A stretch of DNA of 64,000 nt, taken from Actinoplanes sp. M2I2 (lineage in GTDB: Bacteria > Actinomycetota > Actinomycetes > Mycobacteriales > Micromonosporaceae). Shown piece by piece: positions 25,594-34,829 of this stretch. Within the stretch, counting starts at the first letter, position 1. Each line of letters starts with the position of its first letter. Location of the stretch: contig NZ_JALPVJ010000029.1 in the NCBI RefSeq assembly GCF_023544445.1, positions 1-64,000 of the forward strand. Direction: 5' to 3'. A program made the position numbers and the translations under genes. The notes beneath the pieces are model-generated. The model did not search any database, had not been told where the DNA came from, and saw only the letters and a program-made list of their open reading frames with translations.

Positions 25594-28500
25594 TCCCCTC
25601 ACTGGCGGTCGAGGACCTCAAGGGCAGTCTGGTTCAATATTTGACCACCGCGTTTGCGCTGGCTGACGACGACGTGCATGACGTGCTGGAGTCGTTCCTC
25701 AACGACGAGCGCACGGGAGTGTTCCGGGGGCCGTATTTGCGGGTGCGGCCGGGTTTCAAGCCCGCGGCCGGCACTTTCCGCCGGGTCCTGGATTGGTTCC
25801 CGGAGGGGTTCGAGCCGTTCCTGCATCAGGAGCGGGCGTGGCTGCGGCTGTCGTCGAAGGGGCAGCAGCCCAAACCGACGATCGTCACGACCGGCACGGG
25901 CTCGGGCAAGACGGAGTCCTTCCTGGTGCCGGTGCTCGATCACTGCCGCCGTGCTCGTGCGCAGGGGCAGAAGGGCGTGAAGGCGCTGCTGCTGTACCCG
26001 ATGAATGCCCTCGCCGACGACCAGGCTCGGCGCATCGACGACCTGCTGCGCGACGAGCCGGCGCTGCGCGAGGTGACCGCGGGTATTTACATCGGTGGTG
26101 GCCGCCAGGGCGATGACGACGAAGAGAGCCCAGGCTCGTATGGCCGTGAGTTTGGGTCGTCCGCGCTAGACGATGACCTGCTGATCACGCGGGTGCTGCG
26201 GGATCGCGAGCAGATCCGCGAAAATCCGCCCGACATTCTGCTCACCAACTACAAGATGCTGGACCTGCTGCTACAGCGCGTGCCAGACCTGCCGCTGTGG
26301 CAGGACCGTTCCCTACGGTATGTAGTGCTAGACGAATTCCACACTTACGACGGCGCGCAGGGCACGGACGTGGCGATGTTGCTGCGCCGGCTGGGTGCGG
26401 CAACCGGTCTGGACGAGCCGGGCAAGCCCCTCGGGCAGATCACGCCGGTGGGGACGTCGGCGACTCTAGCCAGCGACGGGGCGGCCGACGCCGGGTTGGG
26501 TGAGCAATCGGCCGAGGCGGACCAGAAGAGGTTGCTGGACTTCGCCACGCAGGTGTTCGGCGTCAAGTTCGGTCCGGACGCGCTGGTCGGTGAGGACCGG
26601 CTGACGTCGACGGAGTTCTGCGGGGAGATCGATTTCGAGCTGCCATTCCCGACGCCGGAGCAGTTGGCGGTGATCCCGGATCCGTTGGGTAACCCGGCGG
26701 ACCTTGACGAGGTGGCGCGGGCGACGGTCGGGGTCGACGCACGGGACCCGGTGGCTCTGGGTGCGTTGCTGCGCCATCACATCCTGGTGAAGGCATTGCT
26801 GGATTCGGCAGCCGAGGGGCCGTTGACGATCGGGCAGATCGCGAAGCCGTTCGCGGTGCACGGTGGTGGGCCCGCGTGGGCACCGTCGCGCACTGATGCG
26901 CCGAAGCCGGCGTTCGCCCCGGCGTTGCTGCGGCTGCTGGCGCTCATCTCGAAAGCGCGGGTCGAGGATCGGGAGGGTCGGCTGCGCCCGCTGTTGCGGG
27001 TGGAGGCCCAGTTGTGGGTGCGGGAGATCCGCCGGGTGATCCGCGCGGCGACCCACGAGCCACACTTCCGCTGGTTCGACGACGATGGGCCGACCGGGGA
27101 CAGCCAGCCCAACTGGTTGAACCTGGCCGTCTACCGGTCGAAGGACCACGACGCGGCGGCCGAGGACACCGACGCCGACACGTCGGCGCCGCCGTTGGCG
27201 GCGCTGCGCTGTCACCTGCCCGCGGTGTACTGCCGCCATTGCGGGCAGTCGGGGTGGGCTGCGCTGTCCAAGGAGGCCGCGCTGGATTGGCGGGACCTGA
27301 AAACCCGCCCGCTGGAGATCTACCGTGCGGCGGGGCGGCGAGAGAGCCGAGTCCGTTGGATGCTGCGCGCCAGCGAGCACGACCCCTACGTCCAGCATCT
27401 CGACGCCGAGGGGCGGCAGCTGCTGGCGAACCCGACCGACCGGACCGTGCCGGTTACCACGGTGGTCGGACCGATCGAGGCCGGCACCGGTGACACCTGC
27501 CCGGCCTGCGGGCTGGACGACGGAATGCGGTTCCTCGGCGCGGGAACGGCGACGCTGGCATCGGTGACCACGACTCAGCTGTTCTCCGAGCGGCATTTGG
27601 CGTCCGGGGAGCGCAAGCTGCTGGCCTTCACCGACGCTGTGCAGGACGCCACGCACCGTGCGGGGTTCATCGCGCATCGCTCGTTCGGGTTCATCTTCCG
27701 TGGGCTGTTGACGGCCAGTGTGCGTGCCGACGCGGCGGTGGCCGTGCACGATCTGGCGTTGGACGCCGCCGAGTCGGCGGTGGGCGAGCATGCGAGAACC
27801 TCCGACCGGGACCGGTTGGCGTCGCTGGTCCCGCCGGACTTGCGGGAGGACCCAGAGGTTTTACGGCTGCTCAACGGTGAGCCGGTGACCAGCGCGATGG
27901 ACATGTTGCAGGACCGGCTGGTGTTCCAGACGCAGTTGGAGTTCGGGCTGCGTTCCCGGATGGGACGGACCCTGGAGTTGACCCGCACCGTCGCTGTCGA
28001 CATTCATATTCCCGATGCCGAACTGCTGGTGAGCCAGTTGCGGGACGCGCACCAACGCATCCCCGGCACTGTGACGCTGCCGGCCGACGAGCGGGCACAT
28101 CTCGGGTACGCCCGCGGGCTGCTGGAGCGGATGCGGCTGATGGGTGCGATCTACCACCCGTGGCTGAAGACGTACGTGGAGCAGGCCGGTGCCCGCCGGT
28201 GGCCGGTCTGGGGTGGGCGCCCGACCGGGATGCCGGCCTTCCCCCGAGGGCTTGCCGCCCCGCGCTTCGTGATCAATGGTGGGCACGGCGATACCGAATT
28301 TGATGCGCTGGCCCGTGGCCGCACGGCAACCTGGTTGACCGACTGGGCACAGCGTAGCGGCGTCGCCGGTAGTGCGGAGGAGGCCGCAGCGCTGAACACG
28401 GCGGCGTTCCGGATCTTCACGCAGGAAGGGCTGGTCGCCACGCATCAGGCAGGTAACGGCGCCATCGTGTACGCGCTGGCGCCGAGCCGGATCCAGGTGC

Positions 28501-31500
28501 ATTCGCTGGTGCACGGCAAGGCCGCCGACGAGGTGGCCGAGCATGGAGTGCGCTGCTCGGAGTGCACGTGGCGGCAGACCGTCGCCCCCGGGCTGCTGAA
28601 TGCTTGGGTGGGGGTGCGGTGTCTGCGGTTCCGCTGCACGGGCGTGTTCGTTCAGGACGTGCGGACCAGAGCGGGCGACGACTTCTATCGGCGGCTCTAC
28701 TACCGGGACCGGCCCGGGGATGTGCTCACCGCCGAGCACACCGGCGCCTTGAGCAAGCCGAAGCGGCAACGGGTCGAGCGGGCCTTCAAACACCGCACCC
28801 ACCCGTTCGACCCGAACGTTCTCACCTGCACGCCCACCCTGGAGTTGGGCATCGACATCGGTGACCTATCAGCGGTCCTGCTGACCTCAATGCCGCCAGG
28901 TCCGGCGAACTACGCCCAGCGGATCGGTCGGGCCGGACGAACGACCGGCAACGCCTTGGTGATGGCGTTCGTGCCGCGGCGGGCCCGAAATCAGTACTAC
29001 CTGCACCGGCCAACGGCGATGCTTGCCGGTCGGATCGTGCCGCCGGCCTGCTACTTGGACGCGGTGGAAATCCTGCGTCGGCATTACTTGGCGTACCTGT
29101 TCGACCGAGCGGCCGACCGCTCACTGTGGGAGGGGACCGCTGGGCCGAGCACGCCGCTGCCGCGGTGGATCGGCGAGTTGTTCCAGTCCGGCCTGGACGA
29201 CGCCGGTGGTTGGCTCCGGCGACTGCTAGAGGTGTCCCGCAACCGGCACGATGTGCTGTCGGCCAGATTCCTCGCCCTATTCCCTGAGATCGGCGACGAG
29301 GCTCGGCGCTCCGTCGAGGACTTCGCGCGGCAGGACATCGAGACCGAGGTGGGTAAGGCGGTCAGCGCATGGCGACGCCGGCGAGCGGAGCTGCAAGAAC
29401 GGCTCACCGGCATCAACACCGCGTTCGACGCGATCCCGATCGACACTACGGACACCGAGCGCCGGGACAATCGGCGGCAACTGTTCGCCGAGTTGAAGGC
29501 GGTCCGGCGCCGGCTGGATGGGCTGGTCAAGGAGAACTCGGTCAATGCCCTGGTGCGGTTGGGGTTGCTACCCAACTACACGCTGCACGACGATCCGACA
29601 TGGCTGGACGCCTCGCTGTGGTGGAAGGACCCCGACGGGGAATTCCAGGAAACCGCGTTCGAGTACGGGCGTGGCGCCGGCCTGGCATTGACGGAACTGG
29701 CGCCGGGCAACACATTCCACGCCGACGGCTCGAAGTACGTCGTCGACGGCCTCGATGTCGGTACCCCGGCTCGTGCCGCGTACACGACCTGGCGGTTCTG
29801 TCGGGCCTGCGGGTATGTGCTGACCGAGGGCGCCGAAGTGGTGCTGCAGCGCTGCCCCCGGTGCAAAGACGGCGGGATCGCGGATCCGGCCGCTTCGTCC
29901 CGGCAGGTGCTGGTGCCCGAACGTACTCGGGCCCGAGAACGGCGCGAGGACGCGCGCATCACCGATGACCGTGACGAGCGTGAACAGCGGCGGTATGTGA
30001 CCGAGACGCTGGTGGATATCGACCCGCAGCAGCCGCACGGGCTGCGGGCGTGGCGCAACGCTGACCGGTTCTTCGGGGTGGAGTTCGCCCGGGAGGCCGT
30101 GATCCGAAGGGTCAACTTTGGTCCCGACGGTGTGCCCGGCCCGGACTTCGACGTTGCCGGAGAAACGGTGAAGACGCCCGGGTTCCAGGTGTGCCGGCTT
30201 TGCGGTGCGGTGCAGGGTGTGCACCCCCAGGCGTACGACCGGCAGGCTCGCCGGATCGGCACCCGGCATGCGCTGTGGTGCACTCAGCGTCCGCTCGGTG
30301 TGCACAAGGAGGAGACCACCACCCTGATCACCGGTCACGAGCTGCGCACCCACGCGTTGCGGTTGCTGCTGCCGTTCTCCACGACGCTGGTGCCCAAGCG
30401 GGTGGTTTCGTTCCAGGCCGCGCTAATGCTGGGTATCACCAAGTACTTCGGCGGCGAACCGGACCACATCCGGGCGGTCACGGCCACCATGCCCGGCGAC
30501 GATCGGGACACCCCTCGACGGTTTCTCGTGCTGCACGACACCATGCCCGGCGGCACCGGCTACTTGGAAAATCTTGCCGACCCGAAGGCAATGGAGCGGG
30601 TGCTGCGCCTGGCACTGGCCCACGTCCAGGCCTGCCCATGCGGAAAGGAGGATCGGCAGCCCTGCCACCGCTGCATGCTGCCGTTCGTCTCCTCTAGCCA
30701 GCACGAGCTGGTGTCTAAGGAGACCGCGATCGAGTTGCTCTGCGACATCCTGGAGGGCTGGCACCCACAGAAGATCAACACGCTCGCCGACATCCAGATC
30801 CATGCCCTGGCTGACAGCGAGTTGGAGCGGTTGTTCGTCGAGACGCTGCGGGCCAAGGCCGACAAGGCCCAGGATGACGAGGCGGCCCGGGATAGGTTCT
30901 CCCTCGTGCCTCGCGCCGGCTCCCGGGGCGTGGAGTTCGAGCTGAAGCTCAAGCCCGCCGACGGTCCCGCCGTGCGCTGGCGGATGCGCGACCACGTTGT
31001 ACAGGCCGGGGCGGTCCGCAGCGAGCCTGATTATCTGCTCAGCGCCGACAGCGGCGCGAAGGTCGCTATCTTCCTCGACGGTTACGCCTTCCACGCCAGT
31101 GCAGAGAACAACGAGATCGTCGCCGACGCGGCTAAACGCTCGTCCCTGCGCGACGACGGCACCTGGGTGTGGCAGCTCACCTGGGACGACGTGCGCTCCT
31201 GGGCTGTGTGTGTCGAGCAGAACCTCGAAACTAGTGCTCCGCGGCCGACCTTGCTGACCGACCAAGCGCTGGCCAAGGCCCGCGACCATTACTTCACCAC
31301 CACGCTGAAGGACGACCACGCCGCCGGGCCGCTGGACGGTGCCCTGGCCAACCCGGTTGAGGCCCTGCTGGCGTTCCTGGAACGCCCCGACCCGGAGATT
31401 TGGGCGCGGCGCGCGGTGTCACTGCTGACCGGGCTGGCCACTACAGGCAAGGCTGGTCCGGTAGACCGCATGGCCGTAGCCGACCACCTCCCCGCTATCG

Positions 31501-32162
31501 TCACCGGGACGTCGCGAATGCCCGCAGTGCCAAAGGGGAAACCGGCCGAAGCGGCGGCGCTCGTGGCGACCAGCCCGGCCGGCTGCCGCATCGTCGGCCT
31601 CCGCGACAACCGGTCTTCCCGGGTAGGGAAACCGGACCCGATGGCCTGGTCGGTCTTCACCTGCCTTGACGACCGGCCGGATGCGCTGACCGACCAGGAA
31701 CACCGGGCCCGCTGGGCGCAGTGGTTGGCCTGGTCGAACCTCCTGCAATTCCTCGCCGGTCCTGGCCGCTTCTTCGAACAGACCGCCTGGTCGCAGGCCG
31801 CGCAGCTCGACCCGCACCGGGTGCCAGTGCTGGCCTCCGCGCAATCCGCTGTGGTCGCGCAAACGCTACCGGCAGGGTGGGCGGACGCGATCGGCCTGTC
31901 CTCGTCGCGGGTGGAGCGGCTGCTGAGGGCGCTCGCCCAAGCCCACGCACCGCTCCCGCAAATCGGTTACGAACTCGGCGATGAGGCCTGGCCTGTAGAG
32001 ATTGCTTGGCCAAGTGCCCGGATTGCAGTGGTCATCGACGACGGCACGGATCGTGATGACGCCTATCTCCGAGCCGGCTGGCACCTGCACCGCGCCGGCC
32101 AAGGCCAGGCACAGCCTGAGTTCACTGAACTGATCACAAAGTTGGAGGAAGCGCGTGGCTAA
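25590..32162 (+). CDS. Giant DEAD-type helicase with DUF1998-like and nuclease-like C-terminus
   Basis: The 2190-aa product starts at GTG in a GTGA overlap. It has Walker A TGTGSGKTES (101-110), motif II DEFH (about 248-251) and motif VI QRIGRAGR (about 1108-1118) of a YprA/MrfA-type helicase. Zinc pairs follow: CPACG near 636, CRACG/CPRC near 1403-1425, and the DUF1998 signature (HDTMPGGTGYLENL, then CPCG...CHRCMLPF, about 1650-1700). The last part contains EPDYLL, VAIFLDGYAFH and KRSSLRDDGTWVWQLTWDDV, which looks like a Vsr/DUF559 PD-(D/E)xK nuclease fold (about 1811-1868). It thus combines DrmA- and DrmB-like parts, or is DruE-like, with a possible effector nuclease. Confidence 0.85.
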   Translation: MIPSLAVEDLKGSLVQYLTTAFALADDDVHDVLESFLNDERTGVFRGPYLRVRPGFKPAAGTFRRVLDWFPEGFEPFLHQERAWLRLSSKGQQPKPTIVTTGTGSGKTESFLVPVLDHCRRARAQGQKGVKALLLYPMNALADDQARRIDDLLRDEPALREVTAGIYIGGGRQGDDDEESPGSYGREFGSSALDDDLLITRVLRDREQIRENPPDILLTNYKMLDLLLQRVPDLPLWQDRSLRYVVLDEFHTYDGAQGTDVAMLLRRLGAATGLDEPGKPLGQITPVGTSATLASDGAADAGLGEQSAEADQKRLLDFATQVFGVKFGPDALVGEDRLTSTEFCGEIDFELPFPTPEQLAVIPDPLGNPADLDEVARATVGVDARDPVALGALLRHHILVKALLDSAAEGPLTIGQIAKPFAVHGGGPAWAPSRTDAPKPAFAPALLRLLALISKARVEDREGRLRPLLRVEAQLWVREIRRVIRAATHEPHFRWFDDDGPTGDSQPNWLNLAVYRSKDHDAAAEDTDADTSAPPLAALRCHLPAVYCRHCGQSGWAALSKEAALDWRDLKTRPLEIYRAAGRRESRVRWMLRASEHDPYVQHLDAEGRQLLANPTDRTVPVTTVVGPIEAGTGDTCPACGLDDGMRFLGAGTATLASVTTTQLFSERHLASGERKLLAFTDAVQDATHRAGFIAHRSFGFIFRGLLTASVRADAAVAVHDLALDAAESAVGEHARTSDRDRLASLVPPDLREDPEVLRLLNGEPVTSAMDMLQDRLVFQTQLEFGLRSRMGRTLELTRTVAVDIHIPDAELLVSQLRDAHQRIPGTVTLPADERAHLGYARGLLERMRLMGAIYHPWLKTYVEQAGARRWPVWGGRPTGMPAFPRGLAAPRFVINGGHGDTEFDALARGRTATWLTDWAQRSGVAGSAEEAAALNTAAFRIFTQEGLVATHQAGNGAIVYALAPSRIQVHSLVHGKAADEVAEHGVRCSECTWRQTVAPGLLNAWVGVRCLRFRCTGVFVQDVRTRAGDDFYRRLYYRDRPGDVLTAEHTGALSKPKRQRVERAFKHRTHPFDPNVLTCTPTLELGIDIGDLSAVLLTSMPPGPANYAQRIGRAGRTTGNALVMAFVPRRARNQYYLHRPTAMLAGRIVPPACYLDAVEILRRHYLAYLFDRAADRSLWEGTAGPSTPLPRWIGELFQSGLDDAGGWLRRLLEVSRNRHDVLSARFLALFPEIGDEARRSVEDFARQDIETEVGKAVSAWRRRRAELQERLTGINTAFDAIPIDTTDTERRDNRRQLFAELKAVRRRLDGLVKENSVNALVRLGLLPNYTLHDDPTWLDASLWWKDPDGEFQETAFEYGRGAGLALTELAPGNTFHADGSKYVVDGLDVGTPARAAYTTWRFCRACGYVLTEGAEVVLQRCPRCKDGGIADPAASSRQVLVPERTRARERREDARITDDRDEREQRRYVTETLVDIDPQQPHGLRAWRNADRFFGVEFAREAVIRRVNFGPDGVPGPDFDVAGETVKTPGFQVCRLCGAVQGVHPQAYDRQARRIGTRHALWCTQRPLGVHKEETTTLITGHELRTHALRLLLPFSTTLVPKRVVSFQAALMLGITKYFGGEPDHIRAVTATMPGDDRDTPRRFLVLHDTMPGGTGYLENLADPKAMERVLRLALAHVQACPCGKEDRQPCHRCMLPFVSSSQHELVSKETAIELLCDILEGWHPQKINTLADIQIHALADSELERLFVETLRAKADKAQDDEAARDRFSLVPRAGSRGVEFELKLKPADGPAVRWRMRDHVVQAGAVRSEPDYLLSADSGAKVAIFLDGYAFHASAENNEIVADAAKRSSLRDDGTWVWQLTWDDVRSWAVCVEQNLETSAPRPTLLTDQALAKARDHYFTTTLKDDHAAGPLDGALANPVEALLAFLERPDPEIWARRAVSLLTGLATTGKAGPVDRMAVADHLPAIVTGTSRMPAVPKGKPAEAAALVATSPAGCRIVGLRDNRSSRVGKPDPMAWSVFTCLDDRPDALTDQEHRARWAQWLAWSNLLQFLAGPGRFFEQTAWSQAAQLDPHRVPVLASAQSAVVAQTLPAGWADAIGLSSSRVERLLRALAQAHAPLPQIGYELGDEAWPVEIAWPSARIAVVIDDGTDRDDAYLRAGWHLHRAGQGQAQPEFTELITKLEEARG

Positions 32163-34329
32163 GGTCAACGTCCTGTTCGCGGACACCTTCGATAAGGCGT
32201 ACCAGAGCCTCGACGCGACCATCCAGCGCCGGGTTGTCGATTTCATGCTCAAACTCCGCAAGGACCCCGACGCCTCTGGGCTTAACCTCAAACAGCCGCA
32301 CGGCGCCCAGGACAAGCGCGTCTGGACCGCGCGGGTCAACGACAACTTCCGGGCCGTGCTCTGGCGCCCCGACCACACCACCTTCTACCTGGCCAGCATC
32401 AAACCTCATGACGATGCGTACACATACGCCGCGCAGACCGTCTGGAGCGTCAACAAAGTCACCGGCGGAGTCGAGTTCTACCACCACGGAGCGATCCAAG
32501 AGATCCTGTTGCGGACCGGTGACAGCCTCCCCGCCGCGCACAGCAAGGCTGGCTTCTTCGATGGCGTCTCGGACGCCGACTTCGTTCGGCTTGGCATCAC
32601 GGCGGCGCTCGTCCCAACGCTTCGCGAGATCCGCAGCGAAGACGCGCTGCTCGGTATCGCCGAACAGATCCCCAAACTCGCCAGCCAGGTCCTCCTTGCG
32701 CTTGCCGACGGCAAGACCACGGACCAGGTATGGGAGGAGATCGTTACCCAATCCGAGGCCGAGGGCGACGTCGACCCCGACGACGTGTCCGCCGCCGTCG
32801 ACCGGCCGGCCACCAGAGAATCCTTCGCTGTCGTCACGGACGACTCACAGGAGCTCGAGCGGATGCTCCTCAAGCCCATGTCGGAGTGGCGGATCTTCCT
32901 GCACCCCCAACAGCGCCGATTGGCCTACCGCGCCAAGCCCTACAACGGGCCGGCCCGGGTCTCCGGGGGCCCCGGTACCGGGAAAACTGTCGTCGCTCTA
33001 CACCGTGTCAAGGCCCTCGCCGCCGGCCTTCCCGCCGGTTCCGGCCAGAAGATCCTGTTGACGACCTACACCAACGCCCTGTCCGACCTGCTACATCGGC
33101 TCCTCGATGACCTTGGCGGTCCGGATCTGACGGCCAAGGTCGACGTCCTCAACATCGACAAGGTTGTCCGCGAGATCCTTCGCAAGGACGCCGAAGCCCA
33201 ATGGGCGAACGTGGAGGTGCTTGGTGACGCCGCCATCGCCACCCGATGGGACGACGTCATCACGGAGCTGTCCACCGATGACTCCCTCGACCGATCTTTC
33301 ATGGTCAGCGAATGGGAACAGGTCGTCCTCGCCCAGAACATTCGGACCCGCGATGAGTACTTCGCCGCCCGCCGTGCCGGACGAGGACGCCGCATCACCC
33401 GCTCCGAACGGGCCACTATCTGGGAATTCATCCAGGAATTCGAGCGTCGCCTTGACCGCGACAAGGCCCTCGGCTTCAAACAGGCCGCCGTCCGAGCCGG
33501 CGACATCACCGCGACATGGACAGACGCCGACCGCCCATACCGGCATGTCGTCGTTGACGAGGCCCAAGACCTGCACGCCGCCCACTGGATTCTGCTTCGC
33601 GCCCTGGCCCCGGCCGCCAAGGATGACATGTTCATCGTCGGCGACACGTTCCAGCGCATCTACGACAGCCGCGTGACCCTCGGCAAGCTTGGAATCGACA
33701 TCCGCGGCCGGTCCCACCGACTGACCTTGAACTACCGCACCACCAGGCAGATTCTCGAAGCCGCCGTCAGCGTTATCGACCCGAAGGACCCTGACGGCTA
33801 CGACGACCTCGACGGTGGTTCCGATAGCCTGCGCGGCTACCGCTCCATCCTGCGTGGGGGCAAACCCGATGTCATCGGATATTCCTCACCGACGGCGGAA
33901 ATGAATGCCCTGGTTCGCCGTATCCGTGGCTGGCACGAAGGCGGTATCCCGCTCGACGAAATCGCCGTCATCGGCCGTACCAACACCGCTGCAACTGCCG
34001 CAGTGAACGCTCTACAAGCGGCGGGCCTACCCTCAGATATGGTCAAATCCGGGCAGGTTTCTAAGCCGGAGGCGGGTGTCCAAGCGATGACGATGCACCG
34101 CGCGAAGGGGCTGGAGTTCCGGGCGGTCGCGATCATCGGCGCCGGCGCCCGCTACCTTCCTCTGCCCGCTGCAGTCACTCCGGAAGAAGCAGACCATCTC
34201 GATCACCAGCGGGACATTCAGCGTGAACGCTCGCTGCTCTTCGTCTCGGCAACTCGGGCCCGTGAGGCGCTCTCCATCACCTGGTCTGGCCAGCCCAGCC
34301 GCTTCCTCACCGGGTTTGTCAACAAATGA
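32155..34329 (+). CDS. UvrD/Rep-type helicase with RelE/ParE-like N-terminal domain
   Basis: The 724-aa protein begins at GTG 32155, overlapping the previous gene by 8 bp with a GGAGGAAG ribosome-binding site. Residues 1-95 resemble RelE/ParE toxins: DKAYQSLDATIQRRVVDFML, a DP..SGL turn, WTARVNDNFRAVLW, and IKPHDDAYTYA at the end. A linker leads to a superfamily 1 helicase: GGPGTGKTVVAL (about 269-280), VVVDEAQDLH (about 463-472), GDTFQRIYDSR, and motif VI LLFVSATRAREAL. Family members unwind DNA 3'-5'. Whether the toxin-like domain cuts RNA, binds ribosomes or acts only as a binding module cannot be told from sequence. It is the last gene of the operon. Confidence 0.85.
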   Translation: MAKVNVLFADTFDKAYQSLDATIQRRVVDFMLKLRKDPDASGLNLKQPHGAQDKRVWTARVNDNFRAVLWRPDHTTFYLASIKPHDDAYTYAAQTVWSVNKVTGGVEFYHHGAIQEILLRTGDSLPAAHSKAGFFDGVSDADFVRLGITAALVPTLREIRSEDALLGIAEQIPKLASQVLLALADGKTTDQVWEEIVTQSEAEGDVDPDDVSAAVDRPATRESFAVVTDDSQELERMLLKPMSEWRIFLHPQQRRLAYRAKPYNGPARVSGGPGTGKTVVALHRVKALAAGLPAGSGQKILLTTYTNALSDLLHRLLDDLGGPDLTAKVDVLNIDKVVREILRKDAEAQWANVEVLGDAAIATRWDDVITELSTDDSLDRSFMVSEWEQVVLAQNIRTRDEYFAARRAGRGRRITRSERATIWEFIQEFERRLDRDKALGFKQAAVRAGDITATWTDADRPYRHVVVDEAQDLHAAHWILLRALAPAAKDDMFIVGDTFQRIYDSRVTLGKLGIDIRGRSHRLTLNYRTTRQILEAAVSVIDPKDPDGYDDLDGGSDSLRGYRSILRGGKPDVIGYSSPTAEMNALVRRIRGWHEGGIPLDEIAVIGRTNTAATAAVNALQAAGLPSDMVKSGQVSKPEAGVQAMTMHRAKGLEFRAVAIIGAGARYLPLPAAVTPEEADHLDHQRDIQRERSLLFVSATRAREALSITWSGQPSRFLTGFVNK

Positions 34330-34799
34330 TCGTGATGTTTCCCTTATTTGTTAGCCAAGGTAGGAGTTCACCCAGCACCTCGGAGCTGGCCGACCAGCGG
34401 TGGAGTAGGCATTTCTTGCTGGAGAGTCAGCGCTGTGCTGGGCACAATCGCGCTGCGAAAGGGCGAGCCGATCTGAGCGTTCAAGTTGAGGACTGGGCAC
34501 AGTTCACTCATTGGGTGAGTGTCAATTGTCCCAGGCGATCGTCCGCCCATACCTGGACCCCGGATGGCTCGGCCAGCGGTGCATCATAGGCGGCAGTATG
34601 CGGTCACTTACGATTGCGCCCGTTCACCGCGAAGGTCGACGAAGCGCCCTGACGGCCCCCTATGGACAAGATCCTCGACTCCTTCGGCTGGAAGACTAGG
34701 CATCTATCCATCGGACGGCCCGATCGCACGACTCAGCAGGACCCCACCCCCGCACCGGCAATCGCCACAAGGGCGGGATTGGCGGGTAGTTGGTACTGT
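34330..34799. other. Intergenic stretch between defence operon and IS630 element
   Basis: About 470 bases without a convincing gene. Short frames lack ribosome-binding sites and similarity to anything I recognise. No clear terminator hairpin follows the helicase stop. The right end at 34801-34802 is the TA dinucleotide duplicated by the IS insertion. Confidence 0.5.
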
Positions 34800-34829
34800 C
34801 TAGTGCCGTGACCACAAACGTTCACGGGG

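Noticed and set aside
26466..27791. A 441-codon minus-strand frame within the giant helicase gene
   Set aside because: The helicase frame has clear motifs through this region; the antisense frame is Arg/Pro/Gln-rich and without any family resemblance.
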